Of a stretch of DNA of 64,000 bases, positions 45,801 to 59,200 are shown in pieces. The stretch spans positions 1 to 64,000 of the forward strand of contig QEYB01000290.1 of NCBI GenBank assembly GCA_017562135.1, read 5' to 3'. Position numbers and translations under genes: made by a program. Source of the stretch: Dipylidium caninum. Lineage: Eukaryota > Platyhelminthes > Cestoda > Cyclophyllidea > Dipylidiidae. The notes below the pieces were generated by a model. That model did not search any database. It was not told where the DNA came from and was given only the letters and a program-made list of their open reading frames with translations. Every line of letters begins with the position of its first letter. Position 1 is the stretch's first letter.

Positions 45801-48424
45801 AGACGACCCGGCTAGCGCATTAACAAAGAACATTGCAGTACGGAAAGACACGGTAGACTTTTCGGATGAGAGCATTAATCGAATTCTGATAAGAAAGTCG
45901 CTAACGAAATTTATTACTTCGGCAGTTCTAGCTTTATCTCTATGGTGACACTGGTCGAGTTCAGTGAAGAGGAGGTCCGCCGCTTCCTTGGCATCCACAG
46001 CAGGAGGGTTATCTTCAGTAGCTAACAGTAACATCTCACAAAACGCCGCACTTTGAGCCGATGAACACTGGAGTATTTCCTTGATTCCGTTGTTAACAAC
46101 AATTTTGGTATAGAAAGACTGCCAATCATTGAAGATCCTTTTCAATTGCATTGCTTCTTTCCTTGATGACTTGGTGCCTCGGGCGGCGAGGGCAATGAGC
46201 GTGTCGCTAATCAGATTTTGTAAGTGACGTCTCAAGCCAAAGCCGAGTTGCGGAACGATGAATACAAGTGTTGAGGCGTCAACCTCGAGTGCGGTGATTA
46301 TTTCATGCTGCGAAAACTTGCTTTTTCTAGTTGAAAGAAAAGGATTGTTTCCTTATTAGGTTTTGAGTACCATTGCGAACGGCAAAGATTATCCACTCGT
46401 ACTAACTCTTCAGTCTTCTTGACCTCTCTGGAGGATGAGGATGATCCACGTAAATTTACCCTCAGAGGTGATCCGAAAGAAAAGCCAAGGAAGTTGAAAT
46501 CTGGATCCTTTGAGTCCAGACTCTGGCGCAGAGCTGTACAAAATGTATCTACTAGCCGCCAGCAAGGTGTCGTGGGTGGGGATGCTGACAACAATACGGA
46601 TAGTTGCTGTTTCTGGCAGCAAGAAAGGTAACTCTCCACCAGCAAGGGTGTCATTCCAGCTTCTTCTATGTATTCCAACTGATTGTAAAGAGAGAAACGG
46701 ACTTTGTTGAACATGACTACAGAGCCGGAATGAAAACTAGGTAACAGTGAATGGAGGGTTTTAGGAACGGCGACGCCAATCAAATGCTTCCTAAGACTAT
46801 TGTGGAAGGCTTTACTGTAAGGCCTTGGATGGAGGCCATGAATCAACTTGAACAAAGCAGCGAGATTTATGTCCTGTTTCAGCCAGAAAACAACATGCAC
46901 AAATTATTCCTCCTCTTAGGCCACCATAAACTTGTTCAGGAGCCAATCGGGGGTGAAATGACGAACGAGAGTATTAGACAGGGGAGAACGAAGTGTATAA
47001 TAAGAGGCGTGTATAAAGATTCATAAGAAATTGTTGCTAAATTTTTAGCACGCTAATCCATACCCCCGAGGTATTGATTGCATTTTGAGCGAGGAGAAAT
47101 AATCCGACAGCCTTCTCCAGGAGATTATGCTGGAAGGCCAAACGTCCGAGAGTGAAAGCAGATCCTGCCACCAGACGATCCGATGAGAGAGTTACTTCAT
47201 CTTCCATGTCCGTTTCGCAACTGATTATGGCTTTGGCAAGAGAAACTGGGGTGGGACGAGCAACGCTTAATGTAGGCCCATCGACCTGCAGACGACGTAG
47301 AAGATCGTGAACACGCAGAGCGGACTCCTCGTGACGCATGAGCAGAGCCTCACGATCTGCTCGACTGTCCTGAAAGAAAGCTTGATCCGGAACCTCCGAA
47401 AGGCCCCACACCGCTGGCGTCAAGTCACGATTTGGCTGTGCCAACATACTATCTGAGAGTGCCACCTATTTTGTGAAGAGTTAAACAACGCCTTCTACTT
47501 ATGAGATATTAAATTAACGTTTCAAAGAGCAGGTTTTCACATTCATGAATAGTAGTTTTTACTGTTCCTGGGGAATGTTTGGGGGCTCTGACACTTACGG
47601 ACGTCCGCTAGAATGACGCAGGTACAAATTTCCCTAGATTAAAAATGTAGCTCATGGCAAACAATATATTTGAAACGTTGCGAAAAAAGAAAGGATTTAA
47701 GTTATGCATGGATAATGACTATATCCGGAGTTAAGTCCATTTCGTCAAGTTATTTATCACAAGAACTTGAAGACGTTAAACAAAAATCTTTTGCGATTAC
47801 GCTGCGATTAAATCTTTTTATAATGCGTCACACACTCGCCATCCAATTTATTATGCAAAAGTTATTTTAACTAATCCATTTAAAGCCAGCCTCAGAAGCC
47901 AGAAAAGTACAAATACACATACCTGTAAACACCAAAGATGGTATACTAAATTTGCGAAAGCAAAGAGCAGGTTGTAGAGAAGTCCAGGGGCCCAGGTCGT
48001 AAGGAGTAGCGCAAGGTCCTCCATTTGCAGCAAAGCCACGACTGTGTCGTTCCAAAAGAGTGTGAAAGAGCGTACGATACAGTCTAGACGCGAGACGAAG
48101 CGGTAGCTCGGTGGTCACACCGGCAAATAAGTTGACATTAAAGTTGAGACTAGCCGCGATCACCAGTGCCAGACAATCAAGAGTCTTAGACTTATCATAG
48201 TTTATACGAACAGGGTCTGACGCGGGGGAAGACGACGACATTTCGAGACTGGCTTTGTCTTCTTCACCTGCAGATACAGAAGAGAGGCGACGTTCGTGGC
48301 ATTCAGCCTGGGAGAGGAAAGATCTCATTAGTTTGACTTTTAAATCATCTGAGAGTTTCTCCAAATCGGGTAGGATGTCGCGGGGTTCGAGAACATATGC
48401 CAGCCAATCCTTCCTGATCGTCAT
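42822..48424 (-). CDS. INTS8: Integrator complex subunit 8
   Basis: Scaffold subunit of the nuclear Integrator complex (snRNA 3' processing, promoter-proximal termination; it contacts PP2A). Minus-strand exons are visible at 47923-48424 (start MTIRKDWLAYVLEPRD), 47064-47465, about 46470-46900, 45560-46240, 45300-45560, 44770-45230, 43930-44130, 43400-43860 and 42822-43193. The C-terminal part is most telling. It has VKWLLLQADLQMAS, then NYFSRPVPSSVFTERV, then MVQCCRSLGHIGDAIALCQF, which follow the conserved 'WLIIQADIYF / DFF.K.VPP.VYT / CC.LL....VAILCQF' order of INTS8. An A-run at 48053-48056 shifts the frame in exon 1 (the frame continues as DTVVALLQMEDLALLL), probably a consensus error. 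The exact start and last exon are uncertain. It lies head to head with PPIL4. Confidence 0.85.
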
Positions 48425-49011
48425 GTTCAAACTGAAAATAAAGGAAGACGGTATAGGGTTCGGTCCAAACATTAATGTAGAGGCAATTTTTAGATATAAT
48501 CCTCGAAATTCCGTGGATGGCGATCAATGCATTGTGGATACGCAAAAAATTACCTCTTGGGAGTTGAATGAACGCAAAATCAGGGGCTTGATATCATCAA
48601 AAAAGTAACGACCTGCGGGACGAGCGAAGCGGACAAGATAACCTAGACGAGTCATATGTACCAGGCAAGGTTTAAACATTCCGCATATTGCCTCAAACCT
48701 AGGAACAAATGGCAAAACTATTTCTTTAAAAGGGTAAAAGCAGCAATTTTTATATAATTAAAAACACAACGTTATTTTTAAGGACTAATGAAATGCAATG
48801 ACAATGCGATCGCAATGGTGAAAATGCAGTCAAAAGATGCCCCCTCTGTTTCCGTAATTTCATTGGCGGATTGTTTCCAACTGACATGCTGAGCCTCGTT
48901 TACACCATATTATTACAATCCCATACCAACCGCCTCCTCGTTTTAATCACCAATGAAACTTAGTGCAACACGCCGACGGCGCATCCTCGTCCCTTCGTGA
49001 CCGGAGGATTG
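48425..49011. promoter_or_regulatory. Divergent promoter interval between INTS8 and PPIL4
   Basis: 587 bp separate the inferred start codons of two divergently transcribed genes, so both promoters probably lie here. I see no TATA box placed convincingly for either. A minus-strand frame (48524-48715) begins MPFVPRFEAICGMF and ends at FNSQE|gtaatt, with a pyrimidine-rich acceptor just before the INTS8 start. It could be an upstream INTS8 exon, but the reading phase does not match. Confidence 0.45.
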
Positions 49012-50074
49012 ATGTCTGTACTGCTAGAAACATCCTTAGGGCGAGTTGTCATCGATTTGTATACGGAAGCTCGGCCAAAATGCTCACTCAACTTCATCAA
49101 GTTATGCAAGATCAATTACTACAACGGTTGTTTGTTCCACAGCGTGCAACGTAATCTTGTCGCCCAAACTGGAGACCCTTCTGGTACTGGCCTCGGGGGT
49201 AGCTCCATTTTTGAACATCTCTACGGTGAACAGGCCAGATATTTCGATTGTGAAATCTTCCCAAAGATTTTCCACGAACAACGCGGCCTAGTTTCAATGG
49301 TCAATAACGGTAATTCTCAGCATGGGTCTCAATTCTTCTTTACACTCGCTGATGACCTCGACTACCTCAACAATGTGCATACTGTATTTGGAGTTGTAAG
49401 ATTACTTGTTCTAACCTGTACTTTCCCCAGGTGGCAGAAGGGATCGATTTCCTATCGAAGATAAATGATGCCTACTGCGACAAGAATTCACGCCCTTATC
49501 GCAATATTCGCATACATTGTGCAATCATTTTGGATGATCCATTTGAAGATCCAAAGACTTTAGAAATACCTTATTACTTACCAAAGTTCTTTAAGTCTTA
49601 TGAAGTATGAATATCGTTGGGTTACGTTTCTGTTACAGGACCCAGATGACACCGCTCCACGCATAGAAGAAGACGAAAACTTAAACTGTGATGTGGAGGG
49701 AAGAGAGTTGTCAGATGCGGAACGAGCTGAAATTGAAGCTATGAAGGAGGCACATACCAATGCTCAACTGCTCACTCTGCTTGGTGATTTACCAGACGTG
49801 AACGCCAAACCTCCGGAAAATGTTTTATTTGTGTGTCGTCTCAACCCCGTCACTCGTGGAGAAGACCTAGAAAATAATATTCAGCCGATTCGGCGAGATC
49901 CTTTCCTGTGAGGTAATATACGACCACCGAACAGGCAATTCCCTCCAGTACGCATTCATAGAGTTTGCCCGTAAAGAAGACTGTGAGGAAGCATTTTTCA
50001 AGATGGATAATGTGGTTATTGATGACCGACGTATACACGTCGACTTCAGTCGGCATAGGGTGCCGAGGCAGTAG
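49012..50074 (+). pseudogene. PPIL4: PPIL4 (cyclophilin-RRM protein), cut off by the duplication breakpoint
   Basis: Nuclear cyclophilin-type protein with an RNA-recognition motif, associated with the spliceosome. Exons: 49012-49395, 49431-49604 and 49639 onward, with introns of 35 and 34 nt. The start MSVLLETSLGRVVIDLYTEA and the block VSMVNNGNSQHGSQFF are the cyclophilin domain. PPENVLFVCRLNPVT begins the RRM. The RRM frame is broken by a four-A run at 49871-49874. After dropping one base it reads [14 protein letters not shown] and on to [11 protein letters not shown]. At 50054 the gene stops being PPIL4. The sequence jumps into the antisense strand of an NDST exon and hits a stop (50072-50074) six codons later. 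The whole C-terminal RS/Lys-rich tail is therefore missing. The family is typically much longer. Either a real truncation or an assembly join; identity itself is secure. Confidence 0.95.
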
Positions 50075-53000
50075 ACGCGATAAATGCGGCCTCTCGCGGG
50101 GTAGCAGCTTTTAGCACGTCCCTGAAGGTAAAACTCAATGCGGCTGATATTTTGTGCGCCCGTTGGTGCTGTGGCATTGGCAATTACTTGGTTATTTCAA
50201 GAGAAACGAGAAAACCAAACATTAAATGAAGTAGGGAATACGTTTACATGGTACCAGGATAGTGCACGCAGTAGAGGGTCGCGTAAGATCATAATAATCT
50301 TTGCACTGGGTAAAAGCGCGGCCATTCGTAGAACGGCTAGGTGTGAATCGAAGTAGGTGGCTGACTTCTCGAAATTAATGCCGAAGCGTGGGTCAGAAAA
50401 ATTGGTCGTTGTAAAAGTTGACACCTTTGTTGTATATATTAGAGTTGCTGAAAAATTGTATTTCCTCGTAGGGCGGATCAGGGAGGAAGCGGTTTGGTTG
50501 CAAATTCGGATGCATTGCCATAAAAGCCAACAATGCAGTCGTACCTAAATGAAAGAAATACGAATACGTAAATGAACACGGGATGAAGGGTAAACTGGAA
50601 GAATGAACAAGGGGTGCGGCATATGTAAAAGCTTAATGGTCTGTTCGAAACTCACCAGTCTTCTGAGGTCCGACTATGACAGCCGCGGGAAGGCGGCTTC
50701 CGCCGGGAACGCATACAGATGGGATCCAGATTGCTTGATGCCTGGCATCAGCACACGGATTGGAATACACCGGTAACGAGGAAGGCGACCTCGGTCTTTC
50801 CATTGGATTAAAAGCGAGGTGGCGCTCCACGAGACCCCACATCGGCATCCACCTCAGCTCAAGCCTGGTCCACGCTCGCAGAAATGCAAAACCCCTCTCG
50901 AAGACGTATATGGCCAGACGGTCTCGTGCATAGTTTCCAAAATGAGTCATGTAAAAATTAACCTGGCGACACAAATATTTAAAAGTTGTTTTTAATGTGA
51001 AGCTTGGGGTAATTTTAAGAGAGAAGCCATCTCTACCGGCCGAAATAAGAAGGTTTCAAAAAGGTCCCCACCAAAAGCCATATCATCCAGTCTTCCAATC
51101 CCACCGGGGTATGTCTCGCGGTATGTCGTCGTGGTGTACACACCACACACCTGTCTTGGAAGAACCTTAAGGAAAGTGCGAAGAACGCAAATAAGAAGTG
51201 ATGCTTCACCACACGCTGGTACACAACTTTACTAGGTATAAAGGCAAACAGTTGTCATGAATACCACAGGGAAAATGCCCATTGTCAAATGTAAAGTTGA
51301 TTGAAAATAGATGAAAACAGTGAGAAACCTGAACACCACAGTAGTTGAATCCACGTCGAAGGTATGGCGGGAAAAGAGAGGGATAAGATTCAGTAGATGT
51401 GACATTGATGTCCCACACCTCCTTCCAGGCTCGGTAGAGGTATGGCCAAACAGGATACACACCAGAATGATGTGGGGCAACGGCGTAACCCTCCACTAGT
51501 GGTAGATCCTTCTCCTAGGAAAAGTGGAATCAACTTTCGTCTCCCCATGGGATAGCAAGGACATCGAACACAAGTGGGCGAATAATGCATGAACACAAGG
51601 AACGATAGTAGTCGACGCGAAATCGCAGTTCAGTGTGCATGTGTAGTTCACTTGTAGCGCTCCTAAATAACGCAACACATTTCAACGTATGGCATCAGTT
51701 TGCCTATGTTTGCGAGGACGATACAGGAGAGCGCCATGAAACAATCAATTTGGTGTTTTTTCCTTGCTCAACGGTCTACTGAAGACCAAGTGGCTCTCAA
51801 CAATGATGTTAATGTAACGCACAGAGCGTTGACCCAAGGCAATGCCGAACCCATTTAACAATTATCGGAAAGAAAGGAATGAGTAGTTTGGCACCTGCCT
51901 TAGCGAACGCCTTATTCAATCGAAGTTGTTCGAAGATTTCTGTCTCCGAAAGCAAGTGTGGCTGAAAGTGAGAGTAGGTGTGACAAAACCACTTGAAGTG
52001 ATGCCGATACCCTGCAAAGAATAGATGGAGAGGTGGTGGTTATGGACAGGCCTTCGTCAGAGTGCTGCGTCTGTGACCTCCCATCACTCACTAATGAGGG
52101 CTTCGTCACCTAGCTGCTCTAGGGGGTCGCCGCCCAGAAAGTTCATTCCTGAGAATCCCAAGTTGAAGGTGAAACCCGCATTAAGCGACGCCACCGCTCT
52201 TGAGTTTCCACCAAATTCTACAACACAGGTGGTATTGAGTATCAAAGGCGATTTCTCGCTTGCCTTCCAATCAGTTAATCCAACATCCACATACCCGCAA
52301 ATTCATAATGCAGAGACGCACAAGTAAGGTGAAGCGAAATAATCGCAAAAGACAGGTGACGCATACTTGTGTGAAGAACAGTATGACATATAGGAAAGAG
52401 TAGACGGTTCTAAGGCATGAAATGTCAGTCACTCTCAACTCTGGACACCGCACCACGGTGCAGCGTCGGGAAACCCAACTTACCTTAACATCAGCAGGAG
52501 TCATTCGGCTTCCTCGTGGTGCCACGAATATGTCATCGATGTCAATATGGACATATCGTGAGAGACCAAGATCTACAGAGGCACAAAATGCAGCACCTCT
52601 TTTACTAGCCCTCCTACAACATGTACGTTTTGCGTCCAGTCTCCCCTACCGTATTCCATGACCGCATAACCTTTGAAGAAATGGTGGATTGCGTCATGAA
52701 GTAGGAGCGAGGTCGACCAGTGTTGTAAAGGCGTATAAGCGAATAGAACCTTCTCGACGCCATCAATTCTACCAACATCTTTCAGTACAAGGCTTTGGTA
52801 AATTGCCTCACCGCCGCAAACACCAGCTTTATCCTTGTCGCAGTCGATGAATGCACAGCTTCTTCGCTCCAAATCCGAGCCTCGGCCGGGCGACACCTCC
52901 GTGAAAGCCACTGTTTGGAAGGCACTAGCATCCACAGATTCCCTCGGTACAAAGGTGGCCCACGACTCCTTCCATTTACGATCCTCCATCATGATGGCCT

Positions 53001-53934
53001 CTTCAGTCACGCGATTTCGGCGCAATACAGAAGCAAAGTCGGGCAACAAATGAGAAAAGTGCTGTACGGCAAGAGTGACATTATAAAGCACTTCAGGGTA
53101 GGTTTCACGTCGCTGAGAAAAACATCGCGGCGAAGTGCGCTGCCAATAGAGACAAGGTGGTCTCTGTTCCGTTAAATCCCTTTCATCAACCTGACCGCCA
53201 CGGGCAACTTGTAGCACGTCACTTTCCTGTGCAAGAAAAAAACCTCTCGGCGATAGTGTTGGTGCAAACCTCCGAACCAATAGTGGGTAAGCGGGATCCA
53301 ACTTCCGAAAATAAAAAAAGGACAAAAGTATAGGTCAATCCAGCCGATAGAAACAAAAACCCCATTCAGTATGCCGTTTCATCACAACATCAGATGGGCT
53401 TTATGGCTGGTTAAAGGAAGTAGACTCACCGCAGCAAAACCCTCATTTCCCACGACACCTTCCAAAATAGATGCATGCGAGAGAAAGGCAATGACTCCTA
53501 CATTCTCGGCTCTACAATACCGTACGAGTGCAAGTCTGGCCCTGGCAGGCAGACCGAAGTACACCAAAATATCCTCAAATATGACCAAATGAAAGGACTT
53601 TGCGTTGCTGAGCCGATGTACTTGAGAGGAAAATGACCACGGTCGAAGAATACGGACAACAAGCCGGAGAGATTGAACAACAGACATAATGAGTGTAACA
53701 CCGTCTGAGTTTTGTCTATCAGAAGCGGTCACCAGCAGAACTAGAGGATGTGTGTGGATTTGATGGGGGGTTGGCTTAGGGAGGTGAAAAGGTACATAAG
53801 TTTCGCAGATTGTGGGGACGGACATGCGGGAGGCGGGTGGAGGGTTCAAGTTCTCTGATAGCGGTGTAGTGCAAAAGTATACATACAGTCCCTGCGAAAC
53901 AGACAAGAAGACCAATCTTCCTATTTGGTAACAT
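50055..53934 (-). pseudogene. NDST: NDST, second copy, missing its 3' end
   Basis: Same exon series as the first copy from the start codon (53934) down to an exon cut at 50055 within ..[17 protein letters not shown]. The final part of that exon and the last two exons, including the C-terminal sulfotransferase segment, are absent. It keeps the membrane anchor, the deacetylase part, the PAPS loop (GPQKT|G) and the 3'-phosphate site. Exon 2 (52650-53301) is in frame here, unlike copy one. Exon 1 has one extra T near 53800, and a five-A run near 50398 shifts the sulfotransferase exon. Transcription toward PPIL4 would be convergent and overlapping. Without the C-terminal segment an active sulfotransferase is unlikely; that is an inference. 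Confidence 0.88.
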
Positions 53935-54389
53935 CAGGAGGAAGCGAAGTGACTCTAAAATACGCAGCAAAAAGAATGAGTTGGCGATGTCAATTGCATA
54001 GCAAGGTGAGGAAAGCGTTCGTCATTAACCGCGAAATTGTATGTCTTGTGCCCCATCCCACGTGTACATTGAAACATGGTAATCAAAAGGGATCAAACGA
54101 AGTACTTAGGTTGCTCAGAAGGATTGCAACTAACCCGCAACGCCAACCACGCCCACGCAGCCAGCCAGCCAGACTACTGGCGCCCAAGGGGAGACAAGGC
54201 CACCAGGGCGAGATTCAGGCTGCGTCAACTAAAACAAGATGGCGAAGGTTCTGTAAAAATGGAGGAGGAAACGGCCCCAGTTTTATTGTTTCACACACTT
54301 CCTTTCATACGACATGCTATTAACTTATTTTGAAGCGAATATAAAGAGTACGAGGCTTAAGTAGGGTGCTATTTCAAAGTTTATGACAC

Positions 54390-54596
54390 CTTTGTCGAAA
54401 ACGCTGACGATATAAGCTTCTCTTGTAAAATCAGAGACAATCGCGCCACTTAGACCAAGTCTACCCTTGGATCTTGCCACATGCAAATGTTGGTGCGAGA
54501 AACCGTCTAGCATGTACCCAAGAAGGAAGGCTTCCCGCCGTTCGTGTGCGTCTACTCTCTGGCTATTAGAATAAGATGCGGCGACGCGTTTTCTCA
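54390..54596 (-). CDS. Second copy of the Pop4-like exon
   Basis: Near-identical to 33601-33806, with one extra base in the A-run close to its acceptor side (TGAGAAAACG instead of TGAGAAACG). The family assignment is as tentative as for the first copy. Confidence 0.28.
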
Positions 54597-56281
54597 CTGT
54601 AACCAGGGGAAGGTGGCACGCGGCTGTGAGCCGGGAATTTTTTCACGAAGCCCGTCTAGTACACGTCGCCTGTCAATAAACAATGTTTAATAGGCGACTT
54701 GCCCAACAGGTAGAGTAAATTGGTGTGGTAGGAGAAGTGTAACATTTATTAAAATTTTTGCTCTTCGCTCCTTATGATGCGGTTGCGCGAAGGCTTCGTC
54801 CGACTGTTAACAGGCTATTAAGCAGAAGTAGGCTGTACCAAAAACTGGGACGAGCATTGTGCCACCACAAGCAGAGATGCATTATAAACATGTTCTCTTG
54901 ACACAAGAAGGCGCTACACCTCCACATATTACAGTGGACAAGGCGGGAAGCAGACTATGACATATGCGTCACCGTTGTAGTCACTGCAGTGCTAAATTTG
55001 CTCCCGAAGGCTTTTGCACAAAGTGTCTCGGCCTGTAAAATGCTACTGGATTAGTGCTTATTCTAAGACCTATACCTCACTTTGTTTGCCGGCTGTGCTA
55101 ATAATTGGCACTTGTCTCGAATGGTTTGAAATTGGCTGAGACGCTTCCGAGTGTTCGAGTGCTCATTTAGTTCTCTCACTGCTCAACTCGATGGAGGCCG
55201 GAAAACCAGCTGTAAAGGCGGTAAATAAAGGCCCACAAGGAGTAAAAACCGGCTTATTATTGATAATTAACCATTTGACACGGATCGTTCACTTGCTACA
55301 CCCTTCAGTTGTGTTTATCATGTGTGGGCTTATCTGCCAAACTTCATTCCGTTTTTGCGCGAGTCATGGCACTGTCATCTGTACGCATTTTGACTTTAGC
55401 GTGTTAGTGACAAGAGGAAGGAGTTTTCCCTCCTGGCACACGAAACATGGACAAAATCCACAATGAGGCTGATATTGTGACCGAGTCTAGTCTCATTGAT
55501 TTACTATGACCTGCCTAACTCTTATATTAGAACGGAATTTTTTGGGCACTTTTTACGCCGTTCACTTTTTCAAATAATTCTTTTTCTTTACCATAACCAA
55601 GCCCTGGCTCAAATGAAATTTATACATGAGTATTGCTCATCCTCATGCAGTTTAACTTTAGCCAGTCAAGCTGTTACTACTTATTCTCATTTTACCAGGA
55701 GAGAGAAGAGTTTCTAGAATGGGCAGAAAAGGTTAAAACCCTACCCAACATCAGGGAAGAGGATTTCCAGGTAGAGAGCAGGGTGAGTATTACGTTATTG
55801 CTACGAATATTTATTCTTGAGTCATTCATCTTATTTGGCCCTCTAATTTTTGCTTTAAGAGTGCCTGCGGAGGTGCCTACGGGATGTATCATTCGGTACG
55901 TATCGCGGTAAGTTTGCGGTGAAGAAGGATTTCAAACATCTGAAAACTATGCGTGAGCGGATTTATAATTATCGCAAGGCTTACACTCTTGCCAATTGCA
56001 ACCACGAAAACATCGTAAAATTCATGGGTGCTGGCCCGAACACAGCAATTACCGATATCCGCTACGTCGTCCTTGAGAAAGCGACAAATGCCTCGTTGGC
56101 TGAACGTGAGCACGCTTTTTATTTTTACGATGCACAACAACACCACTGTCTTTAGTCATCTCTTCTCCCACGATTTACACCATTTGGCACGTGATGCTGT
56201 GGAACCTGCATCTGGCGGACGGGTTGGAGTACCTGCATTCACTACCCGAACCAATCATCCACCGGGATCTCAAGCCTCTTA

Positions 56282-59200
56282 ACATGCTTCTTTTCCATGG
56301 AGGCACTACACTCAAGATAAGTGACTTCGGATGCTCAAAGATTTACGAGGTGGGGAAAGAGGACCAGCAAACCGTGGATCAGGGCTCCCAACTCTACATG
56401 GCACCCGAAGTACGACGGTGTAGGTCCTGATGGCTAGACCAGCATTTCCGGTCGTGTTGTTGTGGTGTCCCCAATTGCCTACCCTACTCTCGATATACGG
56501 AACAGAGTTCCGATTCTCTCTGCCAAAAAGTGTGCACAACTGGCAACAGACTAATATCGGAATGAATTTGTAATCACCTGACCTATAGTTAGACCCGTGT
56601 GAAATGTCGGTATTATCACTGAGGCGACATTCTTACACTTGCGCACTGCTCGTATTAATACTGGAGTGCGAGGTTCCGTTGTGGGACTGTCGAGTTGGTG
56701 TCAGTAGGGCACGGCGTTGTCGGATGCATTTTCGACAGTGCCTCTTGTGACAGGGCAGCCTCCATTTAGTCGAGCACTGTGACGAGGTGACTGTCGCCAT
56801 TCTCGCAGGAATTGTCCACTTTGATCCAGGTCAGAGCGGAGGGTGGCGATATGTAAATGTTTTCCCTTCACAGGTAATCGCAAAGAACTTTACACGTCGT
56901 ATTCAGAGAAGGTGGATATCTACAGTTTGACCGTCTCATTGTGGGAAATGCTGACTCGAGTGCTGCAAAGCAATATGAATCCGCAGTGCATGGACGTTTG
57001 TGGTTGCCCACCGTTTCTGCAACAGCTATTTGATTTGTGAGGAAATGTCCATTTTCACATGTGTATCGGTTCCACGAAGGAAAAGTGAAGTCAGTGGAAG
57101 CTTTTGTGTGCATCTAGGGGACTGTCTGAGGATCCGAAACAGCGGCCTTCGGCGTCACAGTTGGTTCGGTTGTTGACTTCATTGTGAGAAAGGTGTTCCC
57201 ACTTAATATATCACAGTTGCGCATCAAATTTGGGACCACGAGCTTCTCTCCGAACAAGTGCCTACTTATCCCGTTAACTCGCCCCTCCGTGAGTATTGAC
57301 AGTTCGCGCAAGTTGTCGTCACGACAAACTACAATTGGCCTGTCCTCCACCTCTTATCTCACCACTTTTGTTTACTCTAGACCTACTCTCACACGGTGAA
57401 ATCTGCTTGTTTTTGCACTTGCATGAGACGCCCTTGACTTTGTCCTCTCACTCAGATGAGATGAGACAAACAGGCGCCATCCGCCAGTGCTTTTAAGTAG
57501 ACTAACGCACCACTTGACCACATAAGGCTGACCACCACTTCTCTGCTGACTTGCAGGTCGGGCAGCACACTTACCAGGCTGACGAGGTGGCGAATGTGAG
57601 GACTTGTGTACGTTGTTCCCACTTCTCTTTCTCTATACTCTGTCTGCCAGGTGAAGAATAACGTCTAGGACGGTGCATTACCAGTTCTTCAATGAGTTTG
57701 TTATCGATGTTCAAGGCGACTAGGGAGGGTTCGTAGGCTCCGACAAGCTTTTGTGAGCCCCCAAGCTGACCTCATATTAATTGACACTTCGGTGAATAGA
57801 TTATCGACGCCTGCTTTGCCTCCCTTGACAGTATATTTTGACAACTGGCCAAAGATGTTAGACTGAGTGCTCCCTCAAGTGCCCTCGGTCTGTGAGGCAC
57901 TTGAGCAAGGCAAAGGCGGGAAAAGCTGAGGTGGTGTTGGCAGTCATGCTAAAGGGGAAGGGGTTAGGAGAAAGGGGTTCTCGAGTGGATTTAACCAGTG
58001 ACAGCAAAATATGAATATTTCCTCTATGCCTCCCTCTGCCTTTCTTCCTCTTCTACTCCGAAGTCTGATACCTTTGAGAAGTGCACTTTGCAGCCGCGCC
58101 GCCAAGAAGATGAGACAGAAAGTAAGGTCCCCGAAAATGATCCGGTAAGTGTCTGTTTCCACCTGATTCACAACTTCTCTTCAAAATGGTTCACTTCCGC
58201 TCCTTTTCGATAAAATTGAGACTAGTAGCTAGTAGTGGTTAAATCCATACTTGTGATTGACAGTGTCCCAAGCAGGCGATTTGAATTGATCTCGAAAAAC
58301 CCTTCTTCTCTCCATTCACAGGCGGAGGAGGTGAGCATCGCCCTCGCATGGGTTTGACTTGACCTCCTCCCGTCCTCTATCTTAATCCACTCCTCCACCC
58401 CTCTCGATCCCTTGCAGAACTCAATTCGGGAGATAACTTCGACGCACGGAAGCAAGCCTTCCAGAGAGGTAAGACTTCGCAGAATGCCCAGGCCGTGGCA
58501 AACCATTCCATTTAGGGGGCCATTGTCCCACTTCGAGGGGTAGGGTTGACTTTGGGGGTTGTGGGTGTGGGTCTGCCATTGACCGGTGAAACCCGTGACA
58601 GAAGTGATGTCCAGAGAGGCCTTTGTGGGTTAATTTTCGGACTGGACTGGTCTAAAGACACGCTTTCAGTCTTCTGTAGACCGTTAACAGGATGCCGCAC
58701 TAGCTGTCTATTGCCGGTGGATTGACTGTCCCTTATCACTGGTTTGACAAAAAACCGCTAGAGGGGAACAATTGCGCCTAGCCCCTCATCTCTAAACGTA
58801 GACATACCACTGCGCATCACCCTACTATTGTCGACTTGTCTCAGACCCTGCCACTTAACCATGCTTTTGCAGACGCTTCTTGCTGGCTAACACTTAAAGT
58901 GACTTCATTAACCCCTAGTAATCTCTCGCGGTGCGGCCACCTTTCACTAGTTGCCTGTGATCATCGAAAGCGTAAAATCCCCCTGACAGCGCCCACCTTG
59001 ATCATTGTCTGCTAACCTCTGGTCACACCGATATCCTTCTTTTAGTAGGTCAGCCGCCACTTAGGTTAAGCCCAGGAAGCCCGTTGGAGAGGCTATTGAC
59101 TTAACTGCTATTTCCTCACCTAGAATGATGCATCAGACGCTGGACAACGTATGACGAAACATATATTTATCCCTTGAGAAAGCACCGAATGTGGGAAGAT

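Noticed and set aside
51496..51530. Apparent frameshift in NDST copy two at the [10 protein letters not shown] exon
   Set aside because: The extra base lies in the intron side of the acceptor (CCTAG|GAG versus CCAG|GAG), so the exon itself is unaffected.
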